Shown piece by piece: positions 8,958-17,969 of a stretch of DNA of 64,000 nt; positions within the stretch are counted from its first letter, which is position 1, and each line of letters starts with the position of its first letter. The position numbers and the translations under genes were made by a program. The stretch is from positions 372,001-436,000 of the forward strand of contig JAXGZG010000001.1 of NCBI GenBank assembly GCA_040771825.1, read 5' to 3'. The DNA comes from JAXGZG01 sp040771825 (lineage in GTDB: Bacteria; Bacillota; Sulfobacillia; Fermentithermobacillales; Fermentithermobacillaceae). Under the pieces are notes generated by a model. That model was given only the letters and a program-made list of their open reading frames with translations, was not told where the DNA came from and made no database searches.

Positions 8958-9008
8958 TTAAGAAATACTTAAGAATCTTTTCGGCGTCCTATTAAGGAAG
9001 TCTCCTTA
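8958..9008 (+). promoter_or_regulatory. Putative response-regulator operator upstream of the ABC genes
   Basis: TTAAGAA occurs at 8958-8964 and again at 8969-8975 (11-base phasing), and TTAAGGA at 8992-8998 lies about two helical turns further. The last copy is part of a dyad, TAAGGA-4-TCCTTA (8993-9008). Direct repeats phased by 11 bases are typical binding sites for OmpR/PhoB-type regulators, and such a regulator is encoded downstream at 11866. The assignment is inference. Confidence 0.45.
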
Positions 9009-9035
9009 GAATGGGACGCAGAGGAGATGATAGCC

Positions 9036-9815
9036 ATGGCGATACTCACGGCCGAGAAACTTTCCAAGCAGTACGACGGAAGCGTTCCCACGTGGGCCTT
9101 GAAAGATGCCACGTTTCAAGTAGAAAAGGGCGAGTTCTTGGGGATCATGGGCCCCTCGGGCAGCGGAAAGACCACGCTTCTCAACCTTCTGGCAGGCATT
9201 GACCAGCCCACCTCAGGGACTGTCTGTGTCGAAGGCGTGAACCTGATCAATCTTAGCGATGACCGGCTGGCCCTTTTCCGGCGGCGAAGCCTCGGGTTTG
9301 TGTTTCAAGATTTCAACCTCTTGAACGCGCTCACTATCAGAGAGAACATCGTCATTCCCGTGGCCTTGGATCGCGTGCCCGTGGCGAAAATCGAGGAACG
9401 GCTGGATACGGTATCGCACCAACTGGGCATCGAGAGTATCTTGGATAAACGCCCTTTCGAAGTGTCCGGAGGAGAGCAGCAGCGCTCAGCCATAGCCAGG
9501 GCCATCATTCACCGCCCAGCAATGGTCTTTGCCGATGAGCCTACAGGAAATCTAGACTCCAAGTCGGCCCACGATGTCATGAGGGCGTTCTCAGACTTAA
9601 ACCAAAGCGGCGAAACAGGGATAGTGATGGTCACTCACGACCCGTTTGCCGCGAGTTTCTGCCGTAGGATCCTCCTTATTCGAGATGGACGGGTCCATTC
9701 CCAGCTGCACAGAGCCGAAAGTGACAGCCGCGGCTCGTTCTTCCAGGAGATCATCGGTTCTTTAAGGCTGCACGGAGGTGGGCTCAGTGACGTTATCCCG
9801 ACTCTTTCTCGCTAA
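9036..9815 (+). CDS. ABC transporter ATPase, BceA/MacB type
   Basis: A 259-residue ATPase with Walker A GPSGSGKTT, Q-loop FVFQDFNLL, signature VSGGEQQR and Walker B VFADEPTGNLDS followed by H-loop VTHDP. This is the BceA/LolD subgroup, which works with FtsX-type permeases against cell-wall antimicrobial peptides. The ATG at 9036 has GAGGAG 9 bases upstream; the ATG at 9027 abuts that site. It overlaps the permease gene by 29 bases. The C-terminal extension after the H-loop (about 40 residues) is variable and uncharacterised. Confidence 0.92.
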   Translation: MAILTAEKLSKQYDGSVPTWALKDATFQVEKGEFLGIMGPSGSGKTTLLNLLAGIDQPTSGTVCVEGVNLINLSDDRLALFRRRSLGFVFQDFNLLNALTIRENIVIPVALDRVPVAKIEERLDTVSHQLGIESILDKRPFEVSGGEQQRSAIARAIIHRPAMVFADEPTGNLDSKSAHDVMRAFSDLNQSGETGIVMVTHDPFAASFCRRILLIRDGRVHSQLHRAESDSRGSFFQEIIGSLRLHGGGLSDVIPTLSR

Positions 9816-11754
9816 CATCGGCCGTTCCTGGCGCAAGTACGGAGCGTTTCTCTTTAGCAGCGTTTTCGCCGTTCTTGTGTTCTACTTGTTTGCATCATTT
9901 GCCATGCATCCTGATGTAACCGGAGGGTATGTCGCCCAGAGAGCATCGGTTCTTCGGGGAATGGCTGTCTGCCAAGGGATTATCGTGGTCTTCTCCTTCT
10001 TCTTTCTTTGGTACTCGAGCTCGGGCTTCCTGCGGGCGAGAAAGAAAGAGTTGGGCCTTCTTACCCTGATGGGGGCCACCAAGCGGGAACTTGGGCGGAT
10101 GCTTGTGGGAGAGCACATAGCCATCGGGGCCATCAGCGTCGGCCTTGGTGAGGGGCTGGGCACCGTCCTGTTTAGATACCTGCTAGCGGGCATGACAAGC
10201 TTCAGGCACGTCCAAAGCCCTGTGAAATTCCAGGTGGTGGCCCCTGCCATCGTCTTGACGGCGGTCACGTTCATGACCCTGTTCTTGGCCATCGGGGCGT
10301 TTGCGGCCATATCCCTGAGCCCAAGGAAGGTTGTGGGGCTCCTCCGAGCCCATCAGAAGCCCAAGGTCTTGCCGAATGTTTCCCTATGGAGGGCGGGATT
10401 GTCGGTATTACTCATCTTGGGCGGCTATTATGTAGCCTGGGGTGTAGAGGGGCGCAGCATCGTGGCGGCAATGTTCCCGGTAACCGCCGTGGTGTCACTG
10501 GGCACATACCTACTCTTCACCCAGTCTACGGTGGCGATCCTAAAGGCTTTCCAGCAAAGGCCGGGGTTTTCGTACCGAGGAACGAACCTTCTGACCATAG
10601 GTGACCTAGTGTTCCGAATGAAGGATAACGCGCGGGTGCTGGCTTCCGTGGCAATCCTCAGCGCAGGAGTCATGACCGTCATGGGTACGGTTTACACTGC
10701 GGGTGCCACCATGGTTCAAGACTACGCCGCGGCATACCCCCATGCCGTTACTTTTGTGGTGAGCGGCCAGGAAAGTGCCGAACAATTGTCAGACCTGTTT
10801 CGCGGCATTTTTGCCAAAGAAGGGGCTGAAGTTGAGATTGAGGTAGCCTTCGCAGGCTTTCTGGCAGGCTACGCGACGGATTCTTCGCCCGGCGGCGATG
10901 GCCAGACGCCGACCCAGATTCACCACGATCGGTTGGTCATATCCGAATCCCAGTTCAACGCTTGGGCCCTGGCTAATGGGCATGATCCCGTTGCCCTGAC
11001 TTCCAGTCAGGGACTCGACCTTCACCGTCCGTCATACGGCATGCCTTCAAACCAATCGGAAACCGACCTGTCCCTAGAGTGCGGGGGAGTGCGTCTTGAC
11101 CTAAAGGTTCGGGATCGGGACTTTTTGGATACCAACTGGCTATATTCAGTTCAAGGGGTCTATGTGGTAGATGATGAGCAGTATTCTCAGATTGAGCCCA
11201 AAGTGGGCGCCAACGACAAGGTAGCGTACCTAAGTTACGAACTGTACCAATGGGAAAAGGCCCTTGCCGCCGGGCGGAAGCTAGAGGAGGCTTTGGCCGG
11301 AGAAGCGCAGGTGGACATGTCATCTCGCCTATCAGTGTACGCGGAAAGGATCCAAATGACCGCTCTGACTTCTTTCATCGCTCTGTTCATTACGGCGCTT
11401 TTCTTCATTGCGTCAGGAAGCGTGCTGTACTTCAGAGTCTTCTCAGAGGTGGACGAAGACAGGGAGAAGTATGCCATTATGAGGAAGGTCGGTGTCACGT
11501 CCAAAGAGGTAAGGCAGGTCATAGTCAAGCAGATAGCAGTCATGTTTTTCGTCCCGTTTTTGGTAGGCGCTACTCACTGCGGTTTCGCTTTGAAGGCTCT
11601 CTCAAACGTGCTTAGCCTAGGCCCTTGGACGTCTGTTAGCGTGTGGAAGTACGGGCTTATGGCAGGCGGTCTATTCTTTGCTCTGCACATTGGCTATTTC
11701 GGGTTTGCTTGCCATGGCTACATATCTGAGGTTATGGCACGGTCCCGGGCTTGA
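9787..11754 (+). CDS. FtsX-family permease, BceB-like
   Basis: A 655-residue membrane protein whose length and layout fit BceB permeases: an N-terminal membrane helix, an FtsX-like block of helices (about 55-190), more helices, a long hydrophilic region (about residues 310-510) between helices seven and eight that would face outside, and a C-terminal FtsX block including EDREKYAIMRKVGVT. BceB proteins sense and shed bacitracin-like or lantibiotic peptides together with a kinase. The GTG start at 9787 has GGAGG 8 bases upstream. It precedes the regulator gene by about 110 bases. Confidence 0.9.
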   Translation: MTLSRLFLANIGRSWRKYGAFLFSSVFAVLVFYLFASFAMHPDVTGGYVAQRASVLRGMAVCQGIIVVFSFFFLWYSSSGFLRARKKELGLLTLMGATKRELGRMLVGEHIAIGAISVGLGEGLGTVLFRYLLAGMTSFRHVQSPVKFQVVAPAIVLTAVTFMTLFLAIGAFAAISLSPRKVVGLLRAHQKPKVLPNVSLWRAGLSVLLILGGYYVAWGVEGRSIVAAMFPVTAVVSLGTYLLFTQSTVAILKAFQQRPGFSYRGTNLLTIGDLVFRMKDNARVLASVAILSAGVMTVMGTVYTAGATMVQDYAAAYPHAVTFVVSGQESAEQLSDLFRGIFAKEGAEVEIEVAFAGFLAGYATDSSPGGDGQTPTQIHHDRLVISESQFNAWALANGHDPVALTSSQGLDLHRPSYGMPSNQSETDLSLECGGVRLDLKVRDRDFLDTNWLYSVQGVYVVDDEQYSQIEPKVGANDKVAYLSYELYQWEKALAAGRKLEEALAGEAQVDMSSRLSVYAERIQMTALTSFIALFITALFFIASGSVLYFRVFSEVDEDREKYAIMRKVGVTSKEVRQVIVKQIAVMFFVPFLVGATHCGFALKALSNVLSLGPWTSVSVWKYGLMAGGLFFALHIGYFGFACHGYISEVMARSRA

Positions 11755-11865
11755 CGGCATTGGACGGCATTGTATTCTGTGGGTGGGGCCAATGGCCGAG
11801 CCGAAAGCGGGGAGGATGAGGATGGAAAGAGTTGGGACTGCGGATTCGAGGATGGCGGGGATGTC

Positions 11866-12597
11866 ATGAACCGAAACACCGTGCTTCTCGTTGATGACGA
11901 AAAAGAAATTGCGGATCTTGCCGGCATCTACCTGACCAATGAAGGATACAGGGTGATAAAGGCCTACGATGCTGCCCAGGCCCTGCGTTTTTTGGAGGAG
12001 AACCCGGACATCAGGCTGATGGTGCTTGACATAATGATGCCTGGAATGGACGGCCTCACCCTGTGCCGCAAGGTGAGGGAGACCTCCAATATCCCCATAC
12101 TGATGCTGAGCGCTAAGTCCCAAGACCTGGACAAAGTGATGGGGCTGGCAACCGGGGCCGACGACTACTTGGCCAAACCCTTCAACCCGCTGGAACTCAC
12201 GGCGCGGGTCAAGTCGCTCCTTCGCCGCTTTCTTTACCTAAATCCCATGAACCCCCAAGGTCAAGGGCAGGCCCGTGGAGCCGGTGAAACCGACGAAGAG
12301 GTAGCTTCGGTTCGGGGTCTAGTTGTGGACCGCCGAAAGCACACGGTGTCAGTATATGACCGGGAAGTGTCGCTTACTCCAACAGAGTTCGACATTCTGT
12401 TCCTTCTCGCAAGGAACAAGGGGTCGGTCCTGAGCGCAGAGGAGATCTTCGAGCGGGTCTGGAAAGAGCGCTACTTCGAATCAAACAATACGGTGATGGT
12501 TCACATCCGCAAGATTCGAGAGAAGATCGAAGACAATCCCAGTCAGCCAGAGTTCGTTAGGACTGTGTGGGGGGTGGGGTACAAGATTGAGGCCTAG
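11866..12597 (+). CDS. OmpR/PhoB-family response regulator
   Basis: A 243-residue regulator: receiver domain (1-120) with D10/D11, phospho-acceptor D55 in VLDIMMPGMDG, and the conserved lysine in LSAKS; then a linker and a winged-helix effector domain (about 145-243) ending in VRTVWGVGYKIE. It resembles VanR-type regulators. A longer open frame begins upstream but the receiver fold starts at MNRNTVLLVDD. It overlaps the kinase gene by 11 bases. It probably controls the preceding ABC genes in response to antimicrobial peptide stress. Confidence 0.93.
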   Translation: MNRNTVLLVDDEKEIADLAGIYLTNEGYRVIKAYDAAQALRFLEENPDIRLMVLDIMMPGMDGLTLCRKVRETSNIPILMLSAKSQDLDKVMGLATGADDYLAKPFNPLELTARVKSLLRRFLYLNPMNPQGQGQARGAGETDEEVASVRGLVVDRRKHTVSVYDREVSLTPTEFDILFLLARNKGSVLSAEEIFERVWKERYFESNNTVMVHIRKIREKIEDNPSQPEFVRTVWGVGYKIEA

Positions 12598-13762
12598 AGT
12601 CGTCTTTAGCATAAGGTGGCGGTTCGTGGTGGCTTTCGCCGTCAGCGCCGCGATAGCGGGGTTCGGGGTTCTGGTTCTGATCAGCATTGCAGCCACTTTG
12701 GGCGGGTTTTGGCCGTTCTCGGGTGTTGTGAGGACTCTGGCCTCAACCTTTGGAGTGCCCTTGTTATCAATCGTCACCTTCCTTGTCCTACTCTTCGTGG
12801 CGTTCTTCTTCCTGAGTGCGCCTACCCTCAGATATCTGAGCCGGATATCCCAAACGGTCAACAGAATAGCCCAAGGAGATCTTGAGGCGCGGATTTCGGT
12901 GGAATCCGGAGATGAGTTGGGAATCTTGGCCAGAGACATCAACGCCATGGCTGCCAATTTGAAACAGTCGAGAGATGAGGAGAGAAATGCGGAGAGGACT
13001 AAGACAGAACTTGTGACAAGCATATCTCACGATTTGCGGACGCCGCTCACGTCTATACTGGGCTACTTGGAGTTGGTGGACCAAGACCAGTATCAGGATG
13101 AAGTGGAACTGAGGCATTTCGTTAAGGTGGCCCACGGAAAGGCTCAAGACCTGAAAGATCTCATAGACGATCTGTTCGAGTTCACTTTGGTGAGCTACGG
13201 CGGACTGAGGCTCAACCTGGAAAGCGTGAACTTAGGCAGGCTCTTGGAGCAACTGATCGAGGAGTTTGTTCCTATGTTCCAGAAGTTGGGCCTAGAGTAC
13301 AGGCTCAATCTGCCGGAAGAGAAGGTGATGGTCAGGGCTGATGCCAACGTGTTGGTAAGGGTTTTCGAAAACCTAGTGTCAAACGCCATCCGGTACGGCG
13401 CAGAGGGTAAGTTCATAGATATCGAACTCGGCGTGGCCGGTGGAAATGCGGGAGTAAACGAGCCAAGGGCGGTTGGGGGCATCCACCAGGGTGCTGCGGA
13501 TTTGCAGGCGGGTTCCGGCGGGGAATGGGCAGTGGCCAGGATAGCCAACTACGGTCCGCCGATTCCCGAAAGCCAGGCGCCTCTCATCTTCGAACGTTTC
13601 TACAGGGTGGAAGGATCCCGGTCTCGAGGCACCGGTGGGGCGGGTTTAGGGCTTGCCATCGCCAAGAATATGTTGTCGCTGCATGGAGGCACTATCCGGG
13701 CCTACAACGATGGCAGTAGGCGCCGGACAGTGTTTGAGGTTAGGCTCAAGTGTGACGGCTAG
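12587..13762 (+). CDS. Sensor histidine kinase with short extracellular loop
   Basis: A 391-residue kinase. Two membrane helices (about 14-36 and 58-78) flank only about 20 outside residues, then HAMP (79-131), HisKA with H148 in SHDLRTPL, and an ATPase domain with the N box (ENLVSNAIRYG) and G boxes (GTGGAGLGLAIAK). A loop this short is the intramembrane-sensing pattern: such kinases get their signal from the partner BceB-like permease. An insertion of about 30 residues rich in Gly/Ala lies between N and G boxes. The start is probably the TTG that overlaps the regulator gene. Confidence 0.92.
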   Translation: MRPRVVFSIRWRFVVAFAVSAAIAGFGVLVLISIAATLGGFWPFSGVVRTLASTFGVPLLSIVTFLVLLFVAFFFLSAPTLRYLSRISQTVNRIAQGDLEARISVESGDELGILARDINAMAANLKQSRDEERNAERTKTELVTSISHDLRTPLTSILGYLELVDQDQYQDEVELRHFVKVAHGKAQDLKDLIDDLFEFTLVSYGGLRLNLESVNLGRLLEQLIEEFVPMFQKLGLEYRLNLPEEKVMVRADANVLVRVFENLVSNAIRYGAEGKFIDIELGVAGGNAGVNEPRAVGGIHQGAADLQAGSGGEWAVARIANYGPPIPESQAPLIFERFYRVEGSRSRGTGGAGLGLAIAKNMLSLHGGTIRAYNDGSRRRTVFEVRLKCDG

Positions 13763-13798
13763 TAGGCATGTTGCCCCACGTTCTGCCCGATTTTCACC

Positions 13799-14251
13799 CT
13801 ACCCTTCGATGTTCTTGACGCCTTCAGTAGGCGAAACACCGCCGAAGGTTACTGCCAGTACGCCGGGCAGGTACTTATCCATCATGGCCAAGTTTACGTA
13901 CACCAGGGGTTCCATCATCTCCGAGGAGATGCGGTCGCCGCCAACGTCGACGCTGGTTTTGTACCGAACTTCGCCGTCGTCGAAATCCATTTCGAAGTTG
14001 CCTAAGATCATGCCGTAGTTGGCCCTTGTGAGAAACTCCGCCACGGCTTGACGTCTATCTTCGGGGACGTTCACTGAACAGATCGAGTAGAAGATGACTT
14101 GCTGCTGCTCATCTTTGGCCTGGGCTAGGCACGTCCAGTTGCCGTTCTTGCCCGAGAACCCTAGTCTCACTAAGGGTTTGCCCTCGATGGGGGTGAACTG
14201 CCAGTCGCCATCCAAGAAGAAGCGAACCATATCGTTATAAAGCGAGCCCAA
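13799..14251 (-). CDS. YbjN-domain protein
   Basis: A 150-residue protein matching the YbjN/type III secretion chaperone-like fold: WQFTPIEGKPLVRLGFSGKNGNWTC split over the first strands, then VPEDRRQAVAEFLTRANYGM and FEMDFDDGEVRYKTSVDV. YbjN proteins are small cytoplasmic proteins of ill-defined stress or chaperone-like role. I place the start at a TTG with AAGGAG 8 bases upstream; a longer frame of 202 codons adds a non-family Ser-rich leader. It converges on the kinase gene with a 36-base gap. Confidence 0.75.
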   Translation of the reverse strand: MGSLYNDMVRFFLDGDWQFTPIEGKPLVRLGFSGKNGNWTCLAQAKDEQQQVIFYSICSVNVPEDRRQAVAEFLTRANYGMILGNFEMDFDDGEVRYKTSVDVGGDRISSEMMEPLVYVNLAMMDKYLPGVLAVTFGGVSPTEGVKNIEG

Positions 14252-14422
14252 ATCTCTCTCTCCTTTTGTCGCCGGGGTTCCCCCCCTTGCGCATAACGCT
14301 TCAGTCATACTGCAATTGGATTCTCCAGAAAGCCCCGAAATCCTGCCGCTCGGACTCGATAGGTTTCGTGTCTTATGGACTTCGGCTAGATCACCGTTCG
14401 TACGCACATCGCAGCGAGGGTC

Positions 14423-15763
14423 TCAGTCGTCGGAATTCCCGCCGGCTCCTTGGACTACCTCGGACTTGGCCGGGAAGATCTCGAATATGAGGTTTAGGAC
14501 GATGCCGAAGATAGCCGCTGTGGCTATGGCAGGGAGGTTGAGCTTGCCTATGACGATCATACCGTTAGGCATGGCCGCGCCGCCCAAGCCGATGATGAGG
14601 ATTGTGGCTACAACTGCCAGGTTTCGTGCAGAAAAAAGGTCGAGTTTCTCGGAAATCATGAGGGCTACGCCTTGGGCCCCAATTACGCCGAAAAGGTATA
14701 TTGACACGCCTCCAATGACCGCCGGGGGGATGGTGTTGACCACGGCCGCAATGTGACCGAAAAAGCCCATTACGATGGCAATAATCGCTGATGTCATCAG
14801 GACCGGTACCGAGAAGTTCCTGGTTATGGCCATGAGGGAGTTGTTCTCGCCGTAGTTGGTTCCGGCGGGTCCGCCGATGAAACCTGAGATCATGTCGCCG
14901 ATTCCGTCCCCTACGAGGTTGTCACCGAGAAGCGACTCGATGTTGTACTTCTTCTTGCGCCCGAGCTTCTTGGCTAGGTTGTTGACGTAAAGGTCGATCT
15001 GCAGAAGGTGAGCGGTAGATTCGGGAATGGTCGCTATGGCTACCGGGGTGATGGCCCCAATTGCCATGAGGCCGTATGAGTTGAAGGTCGGAAGGGTAAA
15101 CGCCGGGACCGCGAAAAGGCTGGCGGACCGCACAGGGTCAAAATTCACCTGGCCCATGAGCAGCGCCACGATATAGCCTGCGATAACGCCAAAGAGAACA
15201 GGCAGCTGCCCAAGAGTTCCCCTAAGATACACAGAGAAGAGGATAGTAGCCACCAGTGTGACTAGGGCTATAGTCCAGTTCAGGCTGGCATTGCCCATTG
15301 CTGCTCCTGCCAGGGAAAGACCTATTATGATTGCCACTGGGCCTGTGATAGAGGGCGGCAGGACACGCCTGACGATCTTGGGTCCGCCTTTCTTGATCAG
15401 GAGACCTGCAATTATGCTCACGAGTCCCGAAGTAACGATGCCTGCCTGGGCCGCCTGAATGCCGGCGACTTTGCTGCCTGTGGCAGTTGCTACCAGGGAC
15501 GAGACTCCCCCCACTGCCGCAATGTACGAGAAACTTGAGCCGTAGTAGAGAGGAATCCGCCGACCGGTGATGATGAGGAATCCTAGAGTCGCCAAGCCGC
15601 TGGCAGCGATTGTCACTCCCACGTCGAATCCGGTGATAATGGCCACCAAGACTGTTGCAGGGAACATTACGATGACTTGCTGTAGCGCGAAGACGATCAT
15701 CTTGCCGAATGGCGGGGTGTCGTCGGGAAGGTACCCGACCGCTTTGCGGGGTTCTTTGGGCAT
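14423..15763 (-). CDS. NCS2-family uracil/xanthine permease
   Basis: A 446-residue integral membrane transporter of the nucleobase:cation symporter-2 family, usual length, with about 14 hydrophobic segments. Family pieces include the early helix QQVIVMFPATVLVA, RIPLYYGSSFSYIA and the substrate-region NYGENNSLMAITRN. It imports uracil or xanthine with protons. The ATG has AAGGAGG 7-8 bases before it. No purine or pyrimidine enzymes are adjacent and I find no riboswitch fold in the short leader. Confidence 0.88.
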   Translation of the reverse strand: MPKEPRKAVGYLPDDTPPFGKMIVFALQQVIVMFPATVLVAIITGFDVGVTIAASGLATLGFLIITGRRIPLYYGSSFSYIAAVGGVSSLVATATGSKVAGIQAAQAGIVTSGLVSIIAGLLIKKGGPKIVRRVLPPSITGPVAIIIGLSLAGAAMGNASLNWTIALVTLVATILFSVYLRGTLGQLPVLFGVIAGYIVALLMGQVNFDPVRSASLFAVPAFTLPTFNSYGLMAIGAITPVAIATIPESTAHLLQIDLYVNNLAKKLGRKKKYNIESLLGDNLVGDGIGDMISGFIGGPAGTNYGENNSLMAITRNFSVPVLMTSAIIAIVMGFFGHIAAVVNTIPPAVIGGVSIYLFGVIGAQGVALMISEKLDLFSARNLAVVATILIIGLGGAAMPNGMIVIGKLNLPAIATAAIFGIVLNLIFEIFPAKSEVVQGAGGNSDD

Positions 15764-15930
15764 TTCGTGACCTCCTTGGGTCGGCCCGTCCGCAGGATGG
15801 CAGACATCAAAAAACTCTTGCCGGACTCTCCGGACCAGCCTTAAAGAGTGTTTTCCGAAGACAAATCCTATACTCGCGGACAGACCTCGTCAAGGAGAAT
15901 CTGATGGAACCCGATAGGAAAACTCGCCGT

Positions 15931-16755
15931 CTACCGCAGGTGTGATAGCACCGCGTCGGCTATGGGACCGGACAGATCGGGCCTGTAATCTTCTATCGCG
16001 CCTCGGTCGCCCAATGAACTGACCATGGGATCAAGGGGCAGCGAGCCAAGCAACTCGATCTTCATAGAATCTGCTATCTGCGCCGCCCTGCTTGGGCCAA
16101 AGGGCTCGATTTTCTCGCCGCATTTCGGGCACTGAACCCAGCTCATGTTTTCTACCAGCCCCAGGATGGGCACGTTCATCATCCTTACCATGTTGACTGC
16201 TTTCTTCACAACCATTTCCGCAAGTTCTTGGGGAGTCGACACTATGACCACGCCATGGACAGGGAGAGACTGCAGTACGGTAAGGGGGACATCGCCTGTG
16301 CCCGGCGGCAGATCTATGACCAGGAAATCCACATCGCCCCAGATTACATCAGTCCAAAACTGTTTGACAACGCCTGCCAGCAGCGGACCTCGCCAGATGA
16401 CAGGGTCCTCTTCGTGCTCTAGAAGAAGGTTTAGGGACATGATTCTGATTCCGGATTTGCTCGTTTCGGGAACCATCTGGTCACCCAGAGCCAAGGGGGA
16501 GTCTTTGACCCCGAAAAGTTTTGGTATGCTGGGGCCGGTGATATCTGCGTCTAGAAGGCCGACAGTGGAACCTTTTCTGGCAAATTCCGAGGCTAGGAGG
16601 GCTGCCACTGTGGATTTGCCCACGCCGCCCTTTCCGCTCATGACCGCTATAACCTTGCGGATAGCGCTGCCTTCTGGTTGCCCGAGCTTCTCGATGCCGG
16701 ACCCGCGCTCTTGGGATTGGTCTTGACTAGGTTCCCGACGATCTGTATTGGACAT
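15931..16755 (-). CDS. Mrp/NBP35-family Fe-S carrier ATPase
   Basis: A 274-residue P-loop ATPase of the Mrp/ApbC group. The deviant Walker A is SGKGGVGKST, followed by GLLDADITGPS and the switch region DLPPGTGDVPLT; the CPKCG motif (CxxC) would bridge an Fe-S cluster in a dimer. It serves in Fe-S cluster assembly or transfer in the cytoplasm. The start at 16755 has TAGGAG 9 bases upstream; an ATG three codons earlier sits too close. It lies next to DUF134 and DUF5320 genes, the usual company of this subtype in anaerobes. Confidence 0.92.
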   Translation of the reverse strand: MSNTDRREPSQDQSQERGSGIEKLGQPEGSAIRKVIAVMSGKGGVGKSTVAALLASEFARKGSTVGLLDADITGPSIPKLFGVKDSPLALGDQMVPETSKSGIRIMSLNLLLEHEEDPVIWRGPLLAGVVKQFWTDVIWGDVDFLVIDLPPGTGDVPLTVLQSLPVHGVVIVSTPQELAEMVVKKAVNMVRMMNVPILGLVENMSWVQCPKCGEKIEPFGPSRAAQIADSMKIELLGSLPLDPMVSSLGDRGAIEDYRPDLSGPIADAVLSHLR

Positions 16756-16840
16756 TTGTGTCATCTCCTATGAGTTCCATGTAGGGAAGTATTGGTTGCC
16801 CCGCCTTATGTTTGCCCTACGGTTGTTGCCTGAGGTCGCG

Positions 16841-17338
16841 TCAAGTTCTTTCATTCCCCCGGCCCGCTCCGCGCCTGTGTCGTCCGTGTCCACCCATGCC
16901 CCGGCGGCCTCTACGGGGCGGCCCTGTCGGGACTTTGCGGAACACGTCGACCTGTTCGCTCCCGCAAGCAGGGCAGACGGAGTAAGTATCGCCTGGACTC
17001 TGGCTGACCCACTCTTGCTTGCAGTCTTGACACACGTAACCCCGGGGTGAGACCAGGAAGTTGCCGCCTTGGATGCGGATGGCTTTGCCTTGGACCAGCG
17101 CCGAGGCTACTTTGGTTCTTGCCTGGGTTACTATCCTTTGAAACGTGCTTTGAGCAAGATTCATGCGTTCAGCACACTCTTCCTGCTCAAGGCCTACGAA
17201 GTCTTTTAGCCTCAACGCCTCGAACTCGTCGACGCCCAGTGCGATCTCGTCAAGGTCCGACATGGGAGTTCCCGCAGGTTTGAAGTACGTTACGTCCGGG
17301 TAGAACTCCACCCAGCGTGGTTTGGTTGGTCTAGGCAT
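16841..17338 (-). CDS. DUF134/UPF0251 DNA-binding protein
   Basis: A 165-residue member of the DUF134 family. It opens with MPRPTKPRWVEFYPDVTYFKP, contains a sigma-70 region 4-like HTH (DEFEALRLKDFVGLEQEECA to AQSTFQRIV), then a zinc-ribbon-like set CxxC (CQDC) and CPACG, and ends in a Gly/Arg/His-rich tail. Members are thought to regulate neighbouring Mrp and NifX-like genes; that role is inferred. GGAGG precedes the ATG by 7 bases. Same strand as Mrp, 86 bases upstream. Confidence 0.88.
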   Translation of the reverse strand: MPRPTKPRWVEFYPDVTYFKPAGTPMSDLDEIALGVDEFEALRLKDFVGLEQEECAERMNLAQSTFQRIVTQARTKVASALVQGKAIRIQGGNFLVSPRGYVCQDCKQEWVSQSPGDTYSVCPACGSEQVDVFRKVPTGPPRRGRRGMGGHGRHRRGAGRGNERT

Positions 17339-17427
17339 GGCGTCACCTCCGGTCTAGATTGGGGCCGAACGCCTTTGGCTTCAGGCGATCTATAGTATAC
17401 ACCCCTCATGGCTCGCAAAACATGGCA

Positions 17428-17481
17428 GGTAGGCGCCGCGCTGCCCGTGGGACCTACAACTAGGGTATGGCGGCGCCTACC
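17428..17481. promoter_or_regulatory. Twelve-base-pair inverted repeat upstream of DUF134
   Basis: GGTAGGCGCCGC (17428-17439) is the exact reverse complement of GCGGCGCCTACC (17470-17481), with a 30-base centre. It lies between the DUF5320 stop and the DUF134 start. Read on the - strand it could terminate the DUF5320 transcript (a TTTT follows a few bases later) or act as an operator for the DUF134 protein. Confidence 0.5.
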
Positions 17482-17504
17482 GATTCTTTCGGGAGAAACA
17501 TTGC

Positions 17505-17969
17505 CTACTTCGCCTGATCGTCGCCGGTGCGTTTCTTGGCGTCTTGCGCTTTCTCAAGGGCCTTGGACAACAGTCCCAGTCTTTCCTGAATGAGCGCCGC
17601 GTGGGCTTTTAGGTAATCCGACTCTTCCTGCAACGCTGTCTCTTCATCGGCGGCCCCATACGTAGGAAAGTAGCCAGCGACGCACCTTCGCCACTGGTGT
17701 CCGTAGCCAAAAGGGTCGTAGCCAAACCCTAGGCCGCATCCCATACCGAACCCCCGCCCAGAACCTGCTCCAAGGCCGCGCCCCATACCGGGGCCACGTC
17801 CCCAGCGGGCACCCAAGCCGCGCCTAGGACCACGGCCAAAACCCATGCCCAGAAACCTTCTTCCTACACCGACTCTAGCCTCGGTGTCTGCCGGGATGCC
17901 GCAATAGCCCATCCCTCTTCCTGTGAGAGCACCTGCTCCCATGGGTCCCGTTCCATCTCTTCTTGGCAT
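17505..17969 (-). CDS. DUF5320-like Gly/Arg/Met-rich protein
   Basis: A 154-residue protein whose N-terminus (MPRRDGTGPMGAGALTGRGM, then GYC) is the signature of DUF5320 proteins, which occur beside Mrp and NifX/NifB-type genes in anaerobes. The middle (about 30-90) is a low-complexity Gly/Arg/Met/Phe stretch; the C-terminal 45 residues form a predicted coiled coil (ALQEESDYLKAHAALIQERL). AAAGGAGG lies 7 bases before the ATG. A longer open frame of 240 codons has no ribosome site. Function unknown; a metal-cofactor handling role is inferred from neighbours. Confidence 0.75.
   Translation of the reverse strand: MPRRDGTGPMGAGALTGRGMGYCGIPADTEARVGVGRRFLGMGFGRGPRRGLGARWGRGPGMGRGLGAGSGRGFGMGCGLGFGYDPFGYGHQWRRCVAGYFPTYGAADEETALQEESDYLKAHAALIQERLGLLSKALEKAQDAKKRTGDDQAK

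Noticed and set aside
8871..9035. Riboswitch in the leader of the BceA-like gene
   Set aside because: I see only short dyads and phased repeats, better explained as protein-binding sites.
15709..15945. Open frame overlapping the permease start on the other strand
   Set aside because: Antisense to a well-supported gene and without family features.
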